A stretch of 47,711 nucleotides of DNA, taken from Acidobacteriota bacterium. Its GTDB lineage: Bacteria > Acidobacteriota > Terriglobia > Bryobacterales > Bryobacteraceae. The notes below the pieces were generated by a model. It searched no databases. It was not told the DNA's origin and was given only the letters and a program-made list of their open reading frames with translations. Made by a program: the position numbers and the translations under genes. The stretch is from contig JAPKZA010000268.1 of assembly GCA_026394015.1 (NCBI GenBank), positions 1-47,711 of the forward strand, in the 5' to 3' direction. Shown here in pieces: positions 7,171 through 15,040 of the stretch (positions are counted from its first letter, which is position 1; the number at the start of each line of letters is the position of its first letter).

Positions 7171-8970
7171 TCAGGGCCGTAATGCAAGTTCGACGCGGGT
7201 TCGAAGGGCCTCCGCGACTGTTTGCAGGACACTGGCCCAGTCGTGGGACTCGGTCTGACGAAACAGTCGGGCCTTCGGGTACCACGGGGAATCGTCACGA
7301 TCGCGCATCCAACGCCAGTCGGCCGCCTTGGCCAGGAGCACCCAAGTCTCCTTGCCGACCGCCCCGGCTAAATGGGCCATCGAGGTATCGACGGAGATCA
7401 CCAGGTCCATCTCCTCCACCAACCCGGCGGTGCTCGCGAAATCGCCGATTTCGGCGGACAAGTCGAGCGCATGCAAGCTGGCCGGGACCGGGCGTCCGAA
7501 CTGGAGGTTGATCAACGCCACGCCCGGCACCTGGCCCAGGGGCGCGAATAGCTCAGCGGGGATGCTGCGATTCCGATCGTTCTTGTAGCGGGGATTTCCC
7601 TGCGAAACGAAGCCAACTCGTAGCTTCCTACCGAGGGGTTCGAGCCGCTGGCCCCAGGCCGATCTTGTCTCCGGCGCCGCCCGCAAATAGCCACCCGAGG
7701 CCGGGATCGAATCCAGGTCCGTTTTCAGGATCGCCGGAACGCTCAGGAGCGGGACGTAGAAATCTGTGGTTGGCGCAGCGCTGCCGGGTTCCATCAACAG
7801 AGTTGGGTTCGTTCGCAGCGAGCCGAGCAACCCCGCCAGCGAGCGGGGGCAGTCAAAATAGACTTTGGCACGGCGATCGGCCAGGAGTGGCAGGTAGCGA
7901 CAGAACTGCAGCGTATCGCCCAGGCCCTGCTCGGCATAAACGAGGATTGTCTTTCCCGCGAGGGGCTCCCCGTGCCAAAGGGGCATCGGATAGCTGCGAC
8001 GGGGCGTCGCGCCGGGAACCTCGAAGCGCCGCTCGTAACCGGCCCAACCCTGCTCGAATCGGCCCGCCGTCAGATGAGCGATCCCCGCGTTCCAGGCCGC
8101 GGCGGTCTCCCCCGGCTCCAGGGCCAGGGTTCGGCCGTAGCAGGACAGGGCGGCGGCGATTTCGCCGCACCCGAGCAGGCAGTTGCCGAGGTTCGTCCAG
8201 GCCGCGGCGTGCTCGGGATCGGCGGCGAGGACGGTTTGAAACTCGAAGGTCGCCGCTTCGAGGTCTCCGCGTTCCTGCAGGAGTGTGCCGAAATTGTAGC
8301 GGGCTTCGACGTAGGCCGGATCGAGGCTCAGGCACTGTTCGTAGTGAACAAGGGCCCGATCGTGCTCGCTTAGAGCATGGCAAAGCACCGCGAGATTGTT
8401 GTGCGCCTGGGCGTGGGTCGGTTCCGCGGCCACGACGGCGGCGAATGCGGAGACGGCATCTTGCGCGCGATCGAGCTGCATCAGGACGACGCCGAGCTCG
8501 AACCGCGAGGCGACGTGGTCGGGCGCAATGCGAAGGATCCGTTGGCTTTCGATCGGCGCCGAGGTCGTCTCGATGGCTCGACCCCAAGCTTGCGCCGCTT
8601 CGCCGTACCGGCCGAGACCACTCAGCAGTTCGGCCATGCGCGCCCAGAGGTCGGCGCTATTCGGCTCCCCGAGGACGGCCTGTCGATAGCAGGCGATCGC
8701 CGCTTCCTGTTTGTTCTGGCGTTCGAGGATGATCCCGAGATTTCGGCACAGGTGGGGCTTGGGGCCCTCAATGCCGATCGCGGCGCCGAGGAGTTGGGTG
8801 GCGGTGTCGGGTCGACCGGTGTCGGCGTGGAGGAGAGCGAGGAGATGCAGCCCGTCGGTTTCGCCGGGAGAGGCGTCGAGAGCTTGTAGGTAGAGCCGTT
8901 CTGCTTCCTGCCACCGGCCAGCGTTATGGAGTTGGCGGGCGTGTTCAATCTTTCGAGCGGCAGCTGTCAT
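7171..8970 (-). CDS. TPR-repeat protein with C-terminal GT-B (GT9-like) glycosyltransferase domain
   Basis: The 599-residue protein has about eight TPR repeats in the N-terminal half (for example AHNNLAVLCHALSEHDRALV and VEARYNFGTLLQERGDLEAA), reaching to about residue 310. A glycosyltransferase domain follows, beginning ILVYAEQGLGDTLQFCRYLP. The C-terminal VISVDTSMAHLAGAVGKETW matches the nucleotide-sugar-binding part of GT9/GT41-like GT-B enzymes. No signal peptide or membrane segment is visible, so it should act in the cytoplasm. The architecture is that of FlmG, the Caulobacter enzyme whose TPR part docks flagellin while the GT part adds a sugar. The gene follows two flagellin genes and precedes a sugar aminotransferase gene. 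A flagellin-modifying role is inferred. TPR-GT proteins of this kind also occur in other contexts. Confidence 0.87.
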   Translation of the reverse strand: MTAAARKIEHARQLHNAGRWQEAERLYLQALDASPGETDGLHLLALLHADTGRPDTATQLLGAAIGIEGPKPHLCRNLGIILERQNKQEAAIACYRQAVLGEPNSADLWARMAELLSGLGRYGEAAQAWGRAIETTSAPIESQRILRIAPDHVASRFELGVVLMQLDRAQDAVSAFAAVVAAEPTHAQAHNNLAVLCHALSEHDRALVHYEQCLSLDPAYVEARYNFGTLLQERGDLEAATFEFQTVLAADPEHAAAWTNLGNCLLGCGEIAAALSCYGRTLALEPGETAAAWNAGIAHLTAGRFEQGWAGYERRFEVPGATPRRSYPMPLWHGEPLAGKTILVYAEQGLGDTLQFCRYLPLLADRRAKVYFDCPRSLAGLLGSLRTNPTLLMEPGSAAPTTDFYVPLLSVPAILKTDLDSIPASGGYLRAAPETRSAWGQRLEPLGRKLRVGFVSQGNPRYKNDRNRSIPAELFAPLGQVPGVALINLQFGRPVPASLHALDLSAEIGDFASTAGLVEEMDLVISVDTSMAHLAGAVGKETWVLLAKAADWRWMRDRDDSPWYPKARLFRQTESHDWASVLQTVAEALRTRVELALRP

Positions 8971-9020
8971 CTAGGAAGGTTATCGGCAGAAAGGAGGGGA
9001 AAGAAAAGGCGAGAGAGCAC

Positions 9021-9057
9021 AAAAAAAGGCCCGGATTGTTCTGACAATCCGGGCCGA
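9021..9057 (-). terminator. Rho-independent terminator of the flagellin gene
   Basis: A perfect 12-bp stem (arm GGCCCGGATTGT) with a 4-base TCTG loop lies 16 bases after the flagellin stop. In the minus-strand direction it is followed by a run of seven T, read as AAAAAAA on the plus strand. It separates the flagellin transcript from the TPR-glycosyltransferase gene that starts at 8970. End positions may be off by one. Confidence 0.93.
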
Positions 9058-9072
9058 GCTACCGAGGGGTAA

Positions 9073-11472
9073 TTAGCCTCGGAGGAGCGAAAGCACCTGC
9101 TGGGGAGCCGAGTTCGCCTGAGACAGGGCGGAGATACCGGCCTGGAGGAGAATCTGAGCTTTGGTTAGGTTGGCGGCTTCTTCGGCGAGGTCGGCGTCGC
9201 GGATTCGCGATTCCGACGCTGCCAGGTTGGTGAGCTGGGACTGGGCCAGATTGACGGCGTAGGTGAACTGATTCTGACCTCGACCGACGACGGCTTGTGC
9301 GGTGCCGAGGGTGGCAATCGCTTCGCCGAGGGCGGTGACGGCCTTTTCGGCCGACGCTTGGCTGTTGATGCTGGCTGTGGAGCCAGTGCCAACCGTCGAA
9401 GCCGTCACTACCGTTCCTTGGCTGCCGATGCCGGTGCCGCCTGCATTGGTACCGACGCCGACCTTGAACGAGGCGAGATTGCTGATGAAGCGAATTCCTT
9501 CCGCTCCGCCAGCAGAAGCCTTGTCCTTCACGGCCACGACCTGCTTCAGCGTATCGTTGTTCGATTGCTGCAGCGCGGTGTTGATCGCGTCGATGGCTTC
9601 ATCGACGGTGCCGGCGTTCCGGACCGTGTTGTCATTGCGGAGGACCACCCCGAGGGATTGGGAAACCCCGGCAGAGTTGTTGGCGGTGATCGTAACTGTT
9701 TGGTCGTCGGCCCCGCTGTTGATGGCGGAGAAGGTCAGCAGGCTGGTCTGCTGGGCTCCGCCGGCGGAGAAGTGATTAATTGCTGTACCGGCGCTCTGCG
9801 TTTCGGCGACGTCGGCGAGGCCGGTGGCTTGGGCACCGCCGCGATCGTTGAAGCCGAAGATGTTGGTGGCGCCTACCGAATTCAGCCGGAACTTCGAATC
9901 GTTGGTGCTGGTGATGGTGATTGCGCCACCGCCGACGCTGGCGACCAAGCCGGCGGCGGAGAGGACGGAGTCGGACGCGATTTTCGCATTCAGGGCCTCG
10001 GCGGCTCCGGCGGCGGTAGCCGCCGTAACCGTGACCGCGAGGGACCGGGTTTGTCCGCCGCCGACGGAGAACTCAAGCGTTTCACTTCCAGCGGCGAAGG
10101 TGCCCGAAGTGTTGCCGACGATGGTTTTGTAGTCGAAGTTGCCGCTGGTACCGGCAGAGCTTTGGAAGGAGCCGAGGCCGAGGACGTTGCCGACGTCGCC
10201 CGATGAGCTGACTTCGAATTTCTCGCCGCGAGCGTTCGAGAAGACTAGGGCCGAGCCGGCGGTCGCCGTCGAGACGCTGATGCCCGCCGCCTGCAAGGCA
10301 GCGTTGCTGGAAACCGCGGAGGTCAAGCTGGTGAGAGCTTGCTCAATCGTGGTGCCGGCGGCAACGGTCAGGGAGAGATCGACCGGACTGGTCAGATTCG
10401 CCCCCTGGAGACGAACCTTGACGGTGCCGGCGCCGGTGGCTCCGAACGTCGAGGCTGCCGCAGCGGTAGCGGAGCCGCCGGTTACCGTATTGGTGAGGGA
10501 GACGCCGGTTGGGTTCGAACCGGACGTGACGTTGCCGAGTAGGGCGTTCGAGAGCCGATCACCGGCGGCGACCTGGAAGGCCGTGCTGGCCGAGGAAAAG
10601 CCCAAAGACTTTTTGCCGGTTGAGTCGGTCACGACGGTCGCTCGCACGCCAGCGTTTTTAAACGCGGTGGCTTGTTGGGAGGACGCCGCGCCGGCCGAGT
10701 CGATCGCGGCATTGATGTTCGTGGCCAGATTGTCGACGTTGGTGACGCCCGACAGATTGACGGAGACCTTGATTTGCTCTCCGTCGCTGAAGCCAGGACC
10801 CTTAAAGAAAAAGTCAGTGGATCCACCGACGGCGAGGGAGGCGACATTGGTCGCGTCCGAGACGACCGCCTGGACGCTGGTCGAGGCCGAGCCGGTACCG
10901 ATGTCGACCGAGGAGACGCCTTGGGCCTGGACGCCCTTAAGCCCCAGGCTCTTCGAGTCTACGGTCGACGTCGAGAGGTCGACGCCGACGGAACCGTTCG
11001 TGGTCGTCGAGATGCCGTTCGCACTGCGGCCACCACCGATGAAGACTGACAGGGATCGGGCGAAAGCGCCGCCCGTGGTGAGACCAACCGCCTGCGCTTG
11101 GCGGTCAATTTCGCCGATCACCGAAGAGAATTCGGTGTCTAGCACGCCGCGATCTCCAGTGAAGGTGCCGGAGGCCGACTGGGTGGCCAGGGTACGAGCC
11201 CGGTCGAGCAGTTTGCCAATGTTGTTGATACCACCGTCGAGCGTCTGGAGTGTGCTCAGCCCGTCGTTGGCGTTCCGAACGCCCTGCGATAGAACCGCCT
11301 GGTCGCTGCGGAACCCGTTGGCGATAGCCAAGCCGGCGGCGTCGTCGCCGCTGGCGATGATGCGTAAGCCGGAGGTTACCCGGTTGATCGTCTTGCCTTG
11401 CGACTCTTGAGTCTGGCGCAGGTATTCCTGTGACTGCAGAGACGCTACGTTAGTATTGACACGAAATGACAT
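9073..11472 (-). CDS. fliC: Flagellin, very long form (799 aa)
   Basis: Structural subunit of the flagellar filament. The conserved D0/D1 ends are intact: MSFRVNTNVASLQSQEYLRQ at the N-terminus with TSGLRIIASGDDAAGLAIAN, and a C-terminal ESRIRDADLAEEAANLTKAQ followed by QANSAPQQVLSLLRG. Between them lies a roughly 600-residue Ser/Thr/Ala/Gly-rich variable region with several repeats of the flagellin hook-IN type (such as NLSGVTNVDNLATNINAAID). Typical flagellins are 270-500 aa, so the outer D2/D3 domains are greatly enlarged and should be surface exposed. It is a tandem paralogue of the next flagellin gene, differing by an extra block of about 35 residues. It has its own sigma-28-like promoter, a CsrA-type leader and a strong terminator. 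The ribosome-binding site AAGGAG sits in a hairpin loop. Confidence 0.96.
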   Translation of the reverse strand: MSFRVNTNVASLQSQEYLRQTQESQGKTINRVTSGLRIIASGDDAAGLAIANGFRSDQAVLSQGVRNANDGLSTLQTLDGGINNIGKLLDRARTLATQSASGTFTGDRGVLDTEFSSVIGEIDRQAQAVGLTTGGAFARSLSVFIGGGRSANGISTTTNGSVGVDLSTSTVDSKSLGLKGVQAQGVSSVDIGTGSASTSVQAVVSDATNVASLAVGGSTDFFFKGPGFSDGEQIKVSVNLSGVTNVDNLATNINAAIDSAGAASSQQATAFKNAGVRATVVTDSTGKKSLGFSSASTAFQVAAGDRLSNALLGNVTSGSNPTGVSLTNTVTGGSATAAAASTFGATGAGTVKVRLQGANLTSPVDLSLTVAAGTTIEQALTSLTSAVSSNAALQAAGISVSTATAGSALVFSNARGEKFEVSSSGDVGNVLGLGSFQSSAGTSGNFDYKTIVGNTSGTFAAGSETLEFSVGGGQTRSLAVTVTAATAAGAAEALNAKIASDSVLSAAGLVASVGGGAITITSTNDSKFRLNSVGATNIFGFNDRGGAQATGLADVAETQSAGTAINHFSAGGAQQTSLLTFSAINSGADDQTVTITANNSAGVSQSLGVVLRNDNTVRNAGTVDEAIDAINTALQQSNNDTLKQVVAVKDKASAGGAEGIRFISNLASFKVGVGTNAGGTGIGSQGTVVTASTVGTGSTASINSQASAEKAVTALGEAIATLGTAQAVVGRGQNQFTYAVNLAQSQLTNLAASESRIRDADLAEEAANLTKAQILLQAGISALSQANSAPQQVLSLLRG

Positions 11473-11511
11473 GTTTCTCTCCTTGAAACGGCTTTTCGGG
11501 AGTCCTTCCCG
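11473..11511 (-). promoter_or_regulatory. Two CsrA-type GGA hairpins in the flagellin leader
   Basis: In the mRNA, GTTTC-AAGGAGA-GAAAC (11489 to 11473) forms a 5-bp stem with the Shine-Dalgarno AAGGAG in its loop, directly against the ATG. Eight bases upstream, CGGGA-AGGAC-TCCCG (11511 to 11497) forms a second stem with GGA in the loop. CsrA dimers bind GGA in hairpin loops, often at two nearby sites, so the pair fits a bridging site that would block translation. The same arrangement is found ahead of the second flagellin gene, and csrA and fliW are neighbours. Binding itself is inferred. Confidence 0.8.
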
Positions 11512-11540
11512 ACCGGTTGTGAAATCCGGTTACAGAGGGC

Positions 11541-11566
11541 TTATCGGAGAAGCGGGGAGAGTTTTA
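11541..11566 (-). promoter_or_regulatory. Sigma-28 (FliA)-like promoter of flagellin gene
   Basis: The minus strand reads TAAA, 14 bases, TCCGATAA. The enterobacterial FliA consensus is TAAA-N15-GCCGATAA, so this matches in both elements apart from one base of spacing and one leading base. It would start transcription near 11530, giving a leader of about 60 bases that contains both CsrA-type hairpins. Confidence 0.72.
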
Positions 11567-11600
11567 GTCAAAGTGCGGGGGAGTAGGGTAAGAATTGCGA

Positions 11601-11633
11601 GGGGGTAGGGTGGCTCAGGCTTCTCCTACCCCC
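11601..11633 (-). terminator. Stem-loop after the second flagellin gene
   Basis: A perfect 9-bp stem (arm GGGGGTAGG at 11601-11609 with CCTACCCCC at 11625-11633) lies ten bases beyond the stop codon at 11643. No T-run follows on the minus strand, so it may be a weak terminator or an mRNA-stabilising end rather than a classical intrinsic terminator. The remaining bases up to 11642 hold nothing else recognisable. Confidence 0.45.
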
Positions 11634-11642
11634 GGGGGTTGA

Positions 11643-13937
11643 CTATCCTTTGAGCAGGGACAAGACCTGCTGGGGAGCGGAGTTTGCCTGGGCCAGAGCG
11701 GAGATTCCGGCCTGGAGCAGGATCTGCGCTTTGGTCAAGTTGGCGGCTTCTTCGGCCAGGTCGGCGTCGCGGATACGGGACTCCGCGGCGGCCAAGTTGG
11801 TGAGTTGGCTAGCGGCCAGATTCACAGCGAAGGTGAATTGGTTTTGACCTCGACCGACGACGGCTTGGGCTTGGCCCAGGGAGGTGACGGCGGTAGCCAA
11901 AGCGGAGACGGCCGACTGGGCGCTTTCCTGGGTGCTAATGTCTGCCGTCGCCCCGGTTCCGGTGGTTGCCGAGGAGATGACGGTACCTTGGGAGCCGAGG
12001 CCGGTTCCGCCGCCATTGGTGGAGGCGGTTACTTTGAAGGAGTTCAAAGTACTCACAAACCGGATGCCTTCGGGGCCGGTGGGAGTGGCTTTGGCCTTGA
12101 CGGCGAAGAGTTTTTGCAGGGTCGGGTTGTTGGATTGTTGGAGGGTCGTGTTGATAGCGGAGATTGCTTCGTCGACGGTGCCGCCGTTGCGGAGAGTTCC
12201 ATCGTTGCGCAAGACCACGGCCAGGGACTGTTCGGGGCCACCGTTCTCGGCGGCGGTAAGGGTGATCGTCTGATCGTCGCCGCCACTGCGGATGCCGCTG
12301 AACGGGATCAGGCTGGTTTGTTGGGTTCCGCCGGAGATGAACTGGTTTACGTCGGTGTTTCCAGCCTGAGTCTCGGCGACGTCGGCGACTCCGGTGGCGC
12401 CGGCGGAGTTAAAGCCGAAGACGTTGCCGGCGCCTTGGGTGGCGATGCGGAAGCGGGTGCCGTTGGTGCTGGCTAGCTGGATTTCGCCGCCGCTATTGGT
12501 GGCGACGAGTCCGGCGGCGGCCAGAGTCGTGTTCCCGGCGATAGCGGAGTTCAGGGCCTGGATGGCGTCGCCGATGGTGGCCCCGGCGGGGGTAACGGCG
12601 AGGGGGATGGTCGCACCGCCGCCGATGGAAAACTCGAGCGTTTCGGCCGTGGCGGTGAAGGCACCGCCGGAACCGGTGAGGGTGGTGTAGTCGAAGGAGC
12701 CGGAGGCACCGTTCAGGCTGCGGAAGCTGCCGAGGCCGAGGAGGTTGTTGAGATCGCCGGAGCTTTGTGCCTCGAAACGTTCGCCGCGGGCGTTACCGAA
12801 GACGAGCGCCGATCCTGGCGTGGGGGAGGCGAGGGTGATTCCCGCGGCCTGCAGCGAACCGCTGGCGGCAACGGCGGAGGAGAGACTGGCCAGAGCCTGG
12901 GAGGCGCCGAACGTCGTGGTGGTGGCGGCGGTCGCCGAGCCCCCGGTGACCGTATTGGTGAGCGAGACTCCGGTGGGATTCGTCGGGGCGGTGACGTTAC
13001 CGAGCAAGGCGTTGGCGGTACGGTCCCCGGCTTCCACTTGGAAGGCGGAGTTGGCCGAGGTGAAGGCCAGGGAGCGCTTGCCGTCCGGGGCGGTGATGAC
13101 CGATGCCCGGACGTTGGCATTTTGGAAGGCGGTGGCGGCGGGGCTGACGACTTGGCCGGCGCTGGTCAAAGCGTTGTTGATCGCGCCGACCAAATTATCG
13201 ACATTCGTGACGCCGGAGAGATTGACGGAGACTTTGACTCGCTGGGCGTCGCCGAAGCCGGGCCCGCGGAAGTAGAGATCGGTGAAGCCGGCGGCACCGA
13301 GGGAAGCGACATTGGTGGGATCGTTAATGATCGTCGAGACGCTGGTGGAACCGGAGCCGGTGCCGATGTCGATTCCGGCGATTCCCTGCGCTTGGGAGCC
13401 CTTCAGGCCGAGGCTTTTGGCGTCGACGGTGGAGTTTGACAGGTCGACGTTGGAGGCGCCGTTTTGAATGGCGTTGATGCCATTCGAACTTTTGCCCCCC
13501 CCAATAAAGACCGAGAGGGAGCGGGCGAACTCGCCACCGGTGTTCAAGCCGATCGATTGGGCTTGGCGATCAATTTCCGCGACCACACTCGTGAATTCGG
13601 TGTTGAGGACGGCGCGGCTACCGGTAAAGGTTCCGGAGGCCGATTGCGTAGCGAGGGTTCGCGCGCGGTCGAGGAGCTTACTGATGTTGTTGATGCCGCC
13701 GTCGATGGTTTGGAGGGTACTGAGGCCGTCGTTGGCGTTGCGGATACCTTGTTGCAGGACCGCTTGGTCACTGCGGAAGCTGTTGGCAATCGACAGCCCG
13801 GCCGCGTCGTCGCCACTTGACAAGATGCGCAGGCCTGACGTGACGCGTCCAATGGCCTTGGCCTGATCCTCACTGGTGGTGCGTAGATACTCCCGCGACT
13901 GCAGCGAAGCGATGTTCGTATTGATGCGAAAAGACAT
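11643..13937 (-). CDS. fliC: Flagellin, very long form (764 aa)
   Basis: Second flagellin paralogue. D0/D1 regions are nearly identical to those of the neighbouring 799-residue flagellin: MSFRINTNIASLQSREYLRT and TSGLRILSSGDDAAGLSIAN at the N-terminus, and ESRIRDADLAEEAANLTKAQ with QQVLSLLKG at the C-terminus. The long central region has the same order of repeats but with substitutions throughout. It lacks about 35 residues between TTTFGAS and QALASLSSAVAA, where the other copy has a stretch beginning GAGTVKVRLQGANL, so an in-frame deletion or insertion separates the pair. The gene lies downstream of fliW-csrA and could be read from the same transcript or from a weak promoter overlapping the csrA stop. 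Its leader has the same CsrA-type hairpin over AAGGAG. Confidence 0.96.
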   Translation of the reverse strand: MSFRINTNIASLQSREYLRTTSEDQAKAIGRVTSGLRILSSGDDAAGLSIANSFRSDQAVLQQGIRNANDGLSTLQTIDGGINNISKLLDRARTLATQSASGTFTGSRAVLNTEFTSVVAEIDRQAQSIGLNTGGEFARSLSVFIGGGKSSNGINAIQNGASNVDLSNSTVDAKSLGLKGSQAQGIAGIDIGTGSGSTSVSTIINDPTNVASLGAAGFTDLYFRGPGFGDAQRVKVSVNLSGVTNVDNLVGAINNALTSAGQVVSPAATAFQNANVRASVITAPDGKRSLAFTSANSAFQVEAGDRTANALLGNVTAPTNPTGVSLTNTVTGGSATAATTTTFGASQALASLSSAVAASGSLQAAGITLASPTPGSALVFGNARGERFEAQSSGDLNNLLGLGSFRSLNGASGSFDYTTLTGSGGAFTATAETLEFSIGGGATIPLAVTPAGATIGDAIQALNSAIAGNTTLAAAGLVATNSGGEIQLASTNGTRFRIATQGAGNVFGFNSAGATGVADVAETQAGNTDVNQFISGGTQQTSLIPFSGIRSGGDDQTITLTAAENGGPEQSLAVVLRNDGTLRNGGTVDEAISAINTTLQQSNNPTLQKLFAVKAKATPTGPEGIRFVSTLNSFKVTASTNGGGTGLGSQGTVISSATTGTGATADISTQESAQSAVSALATAVTSLGQAQAVVGRGQNQFTFAVNLAASQLTNLAAAESRIRDADLAEEAANLTKAQILLQAGISALAQANSAPQQVLSLLKG

Positions 13938-14001
13938 GTTTCACTCCTTGAAACAGCTCTGGCGAGGGCCAGAGGATGGGGGATGCGGGAATCCGTTCCC
14001 G
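13938..14001 (-). promoter_or_regulatory. CsrA-type leader of second flagellin gene
   Basis: Next to the ATG the mRNA forms GTTTC-AAGGAGT-GAAAC (13954 to 13938), placing the Shine-Dalgarno in the loop. Further upstream, CGGGAA-CGGA-TTCCCG (14001 to 13986) is a 6-bp stem with a CGGA loop. A third stem, CTCTGG/CCAGAG (13974 to 13957), lies between them and lacks GGA in its loop. The two outer hairpins match those of the other flagellin leader in form though not in spacing. Upstream, TAAA overlapping the csrA stop at 14074-14077 is followed 14 bases later by CCCCTAAC, only a poor sigma-28 -10 element. Confidence 0.76.
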
Positions 14002-14074
14002 TGGACGCAGTCCGGCGCCGTTGGCGTCAGCCCACGTCTGTGTGGTCGATGGTTAGGGGATGGCCGAGAGCGCT

Positions 14075-14392
14075 TTAGGAGTGGCGCTTCGGATCAACGG
14101 GGAGAGTTTCAGGGGATACGACGACGGGGGTGATTGGCTCCAGCGGGTCGCCGGTGCCTTCGCTGCCTCGATACTGTTCGGCCAGCGTATTGAGCTTGTC
14201 GTCGACGGCCGGTGAGCCCGAGGCGACGCGATTTTGTTCTCTGGTAACTAAGATTTCCTTGCGCAGGACCGAAATGTGTTTCGGGGCACGAATACCGAGC
14301 TTGACTTGGGTCGGTGAGGTCTCAAGGATCTCTATTTCTACTTCATCGCCAACGGTGATCGACTCGCCTCGTCTTCGCCGGATGATTAGCAC
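14075..14392 (-). CDS. csrA: CsrA global carbon storage/translation regulator with long C-terminal tail
   Basis: CsrA is a small dimeric RNA-binding protein that represses translation by covering ribosome-binding sites at GGA motifs. The first 60 residues carry the canonical five-strand fold: LIIRRRRGESITVGDEVEIE, then VKLGIRAPKHISVLRKEI, with the RNA-binding Arg (here in VLRKEI) and the IRAP motif present. Most CsrA proteins end by residue 60-75; this one has 105 residues, adding a polar Ser/Pro/Glu-rich tail (SPAVDDKLNTLAEQYRGSEG...) of unknown role. The start is a GTG inside the end of fliW, with a 7-base overlap indicating translational coupling. Its likely targets are the two flagellin leaders just downstream. 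Confidence 0.96.
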   Translation of the reverse strand: MLIIRRRRGESITVGDEVEIEILETSPTQVKLGIRAPKHISVLRKEILVTREQNRVASGSPAVDDKLNTLAEQYRGSEGTGDPLEPITPVVVSPETLPVDPKRHS

Positions 14393-14871
14393 TCAGAGTC
14401 TCCTGATGCTGCTCTGGCGGCCATTCCGGAGGCATTTTCCTGACGGGTGCCGCGGAGCGGGTGAACGGCCGAGTAACGGCTATCTTCCCGAATGGCCTGG
14501 ACCCCGCGCATGGTCTCGCGGGAGAGGACGACCGGACCCAATAGGTTCGCTGTCGGAGCCGCATCCTGCGGCATGCAGACAATTGCCAGACACGCCAGAC
14601 TTTCTTGCATCTGGGCCAATCCTAACACCCGCAGGTCGTCTCGTGCCAGATCGAGTTCATACTCTGGCTCGACCGACTTGGCCGGCAGGGTAATGAAACA
14701 GATGCCCGGGTCGTCGGCGCTCTGCAGAAAGGTGATCGGATTGAGCCCCGGTCGCTCGACGCAAACGAACCGATGCGCCTGTTCGAATCCGGGTATCCCT
14801 TCCGGGAAATCAAAGATCGCATCGTCGCTAAACTGGAGGGTGCCAAATTGCTGAGTTTCTATCGTCGCCAT
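14386..14871 (-). CDS. fliW: FliW flagellar assembly factor, CsrA antagonist
   Basis: FliW binds CsrA and blocks its RNA binding; free flagellin competes for FliW, so the three proteins tie flagellin translation to secretion. The sequence has the FliW pattern: FGTLQFSDDAIFDFPEGIPG, then RFVCVERPGLNPITFLQSAD, then FITLPAKSVEPEYELDLARD and the C-terminal TANLLGPVVLSRE block. ATG at 14871 gives MATIETQQFG, which fits the family start. A TTG six codons earlier extends the frame to 14889. The protein is 161 aa, a little longer than the usual 140-155. It overlaps csrA by 7 bases. The 170 bases between here and glpD contain no clear promoter. Confidence 0.95.
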   Translation of the reverse strand: MATIETQQFGTLQFSDDAIFDFPEGIPGFEQAHRFVCVERPGLNPITFLQSADDPGICFITLPAKSVEPEYELDLARDDLRVLGLAQMQESLACLAIVCMPQDAAPTANLLGPVVLSRETMRGVQAIREDSRYSAVHPLRGTRQENASGMAARAASGDSEC

Positions 14872-15040
14872 AGTCTTTCGGGGGGGCAAGAGTGCGGCGT
14901 TGTCGTTGTGCGACTGGCCGTTTTCTGTGCCCTGCCTGTCTATCGTCGTGGCGGTCGGCAGACTTCACGAAAATGTGAGGAAAAAGCGAAGCGGGCGAGG
15001 TAAGATTATCCCGGTGCAAATCGGGTTTGTCCCAGGGAAG

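Noticed and set aside
14890-15040. Promoter or terminator between glpD and fliW
   Set aside because: I found only a 4-bp CCCG/CGGG stem and no -10/-35 pair or T-run after it, too little to annotate.
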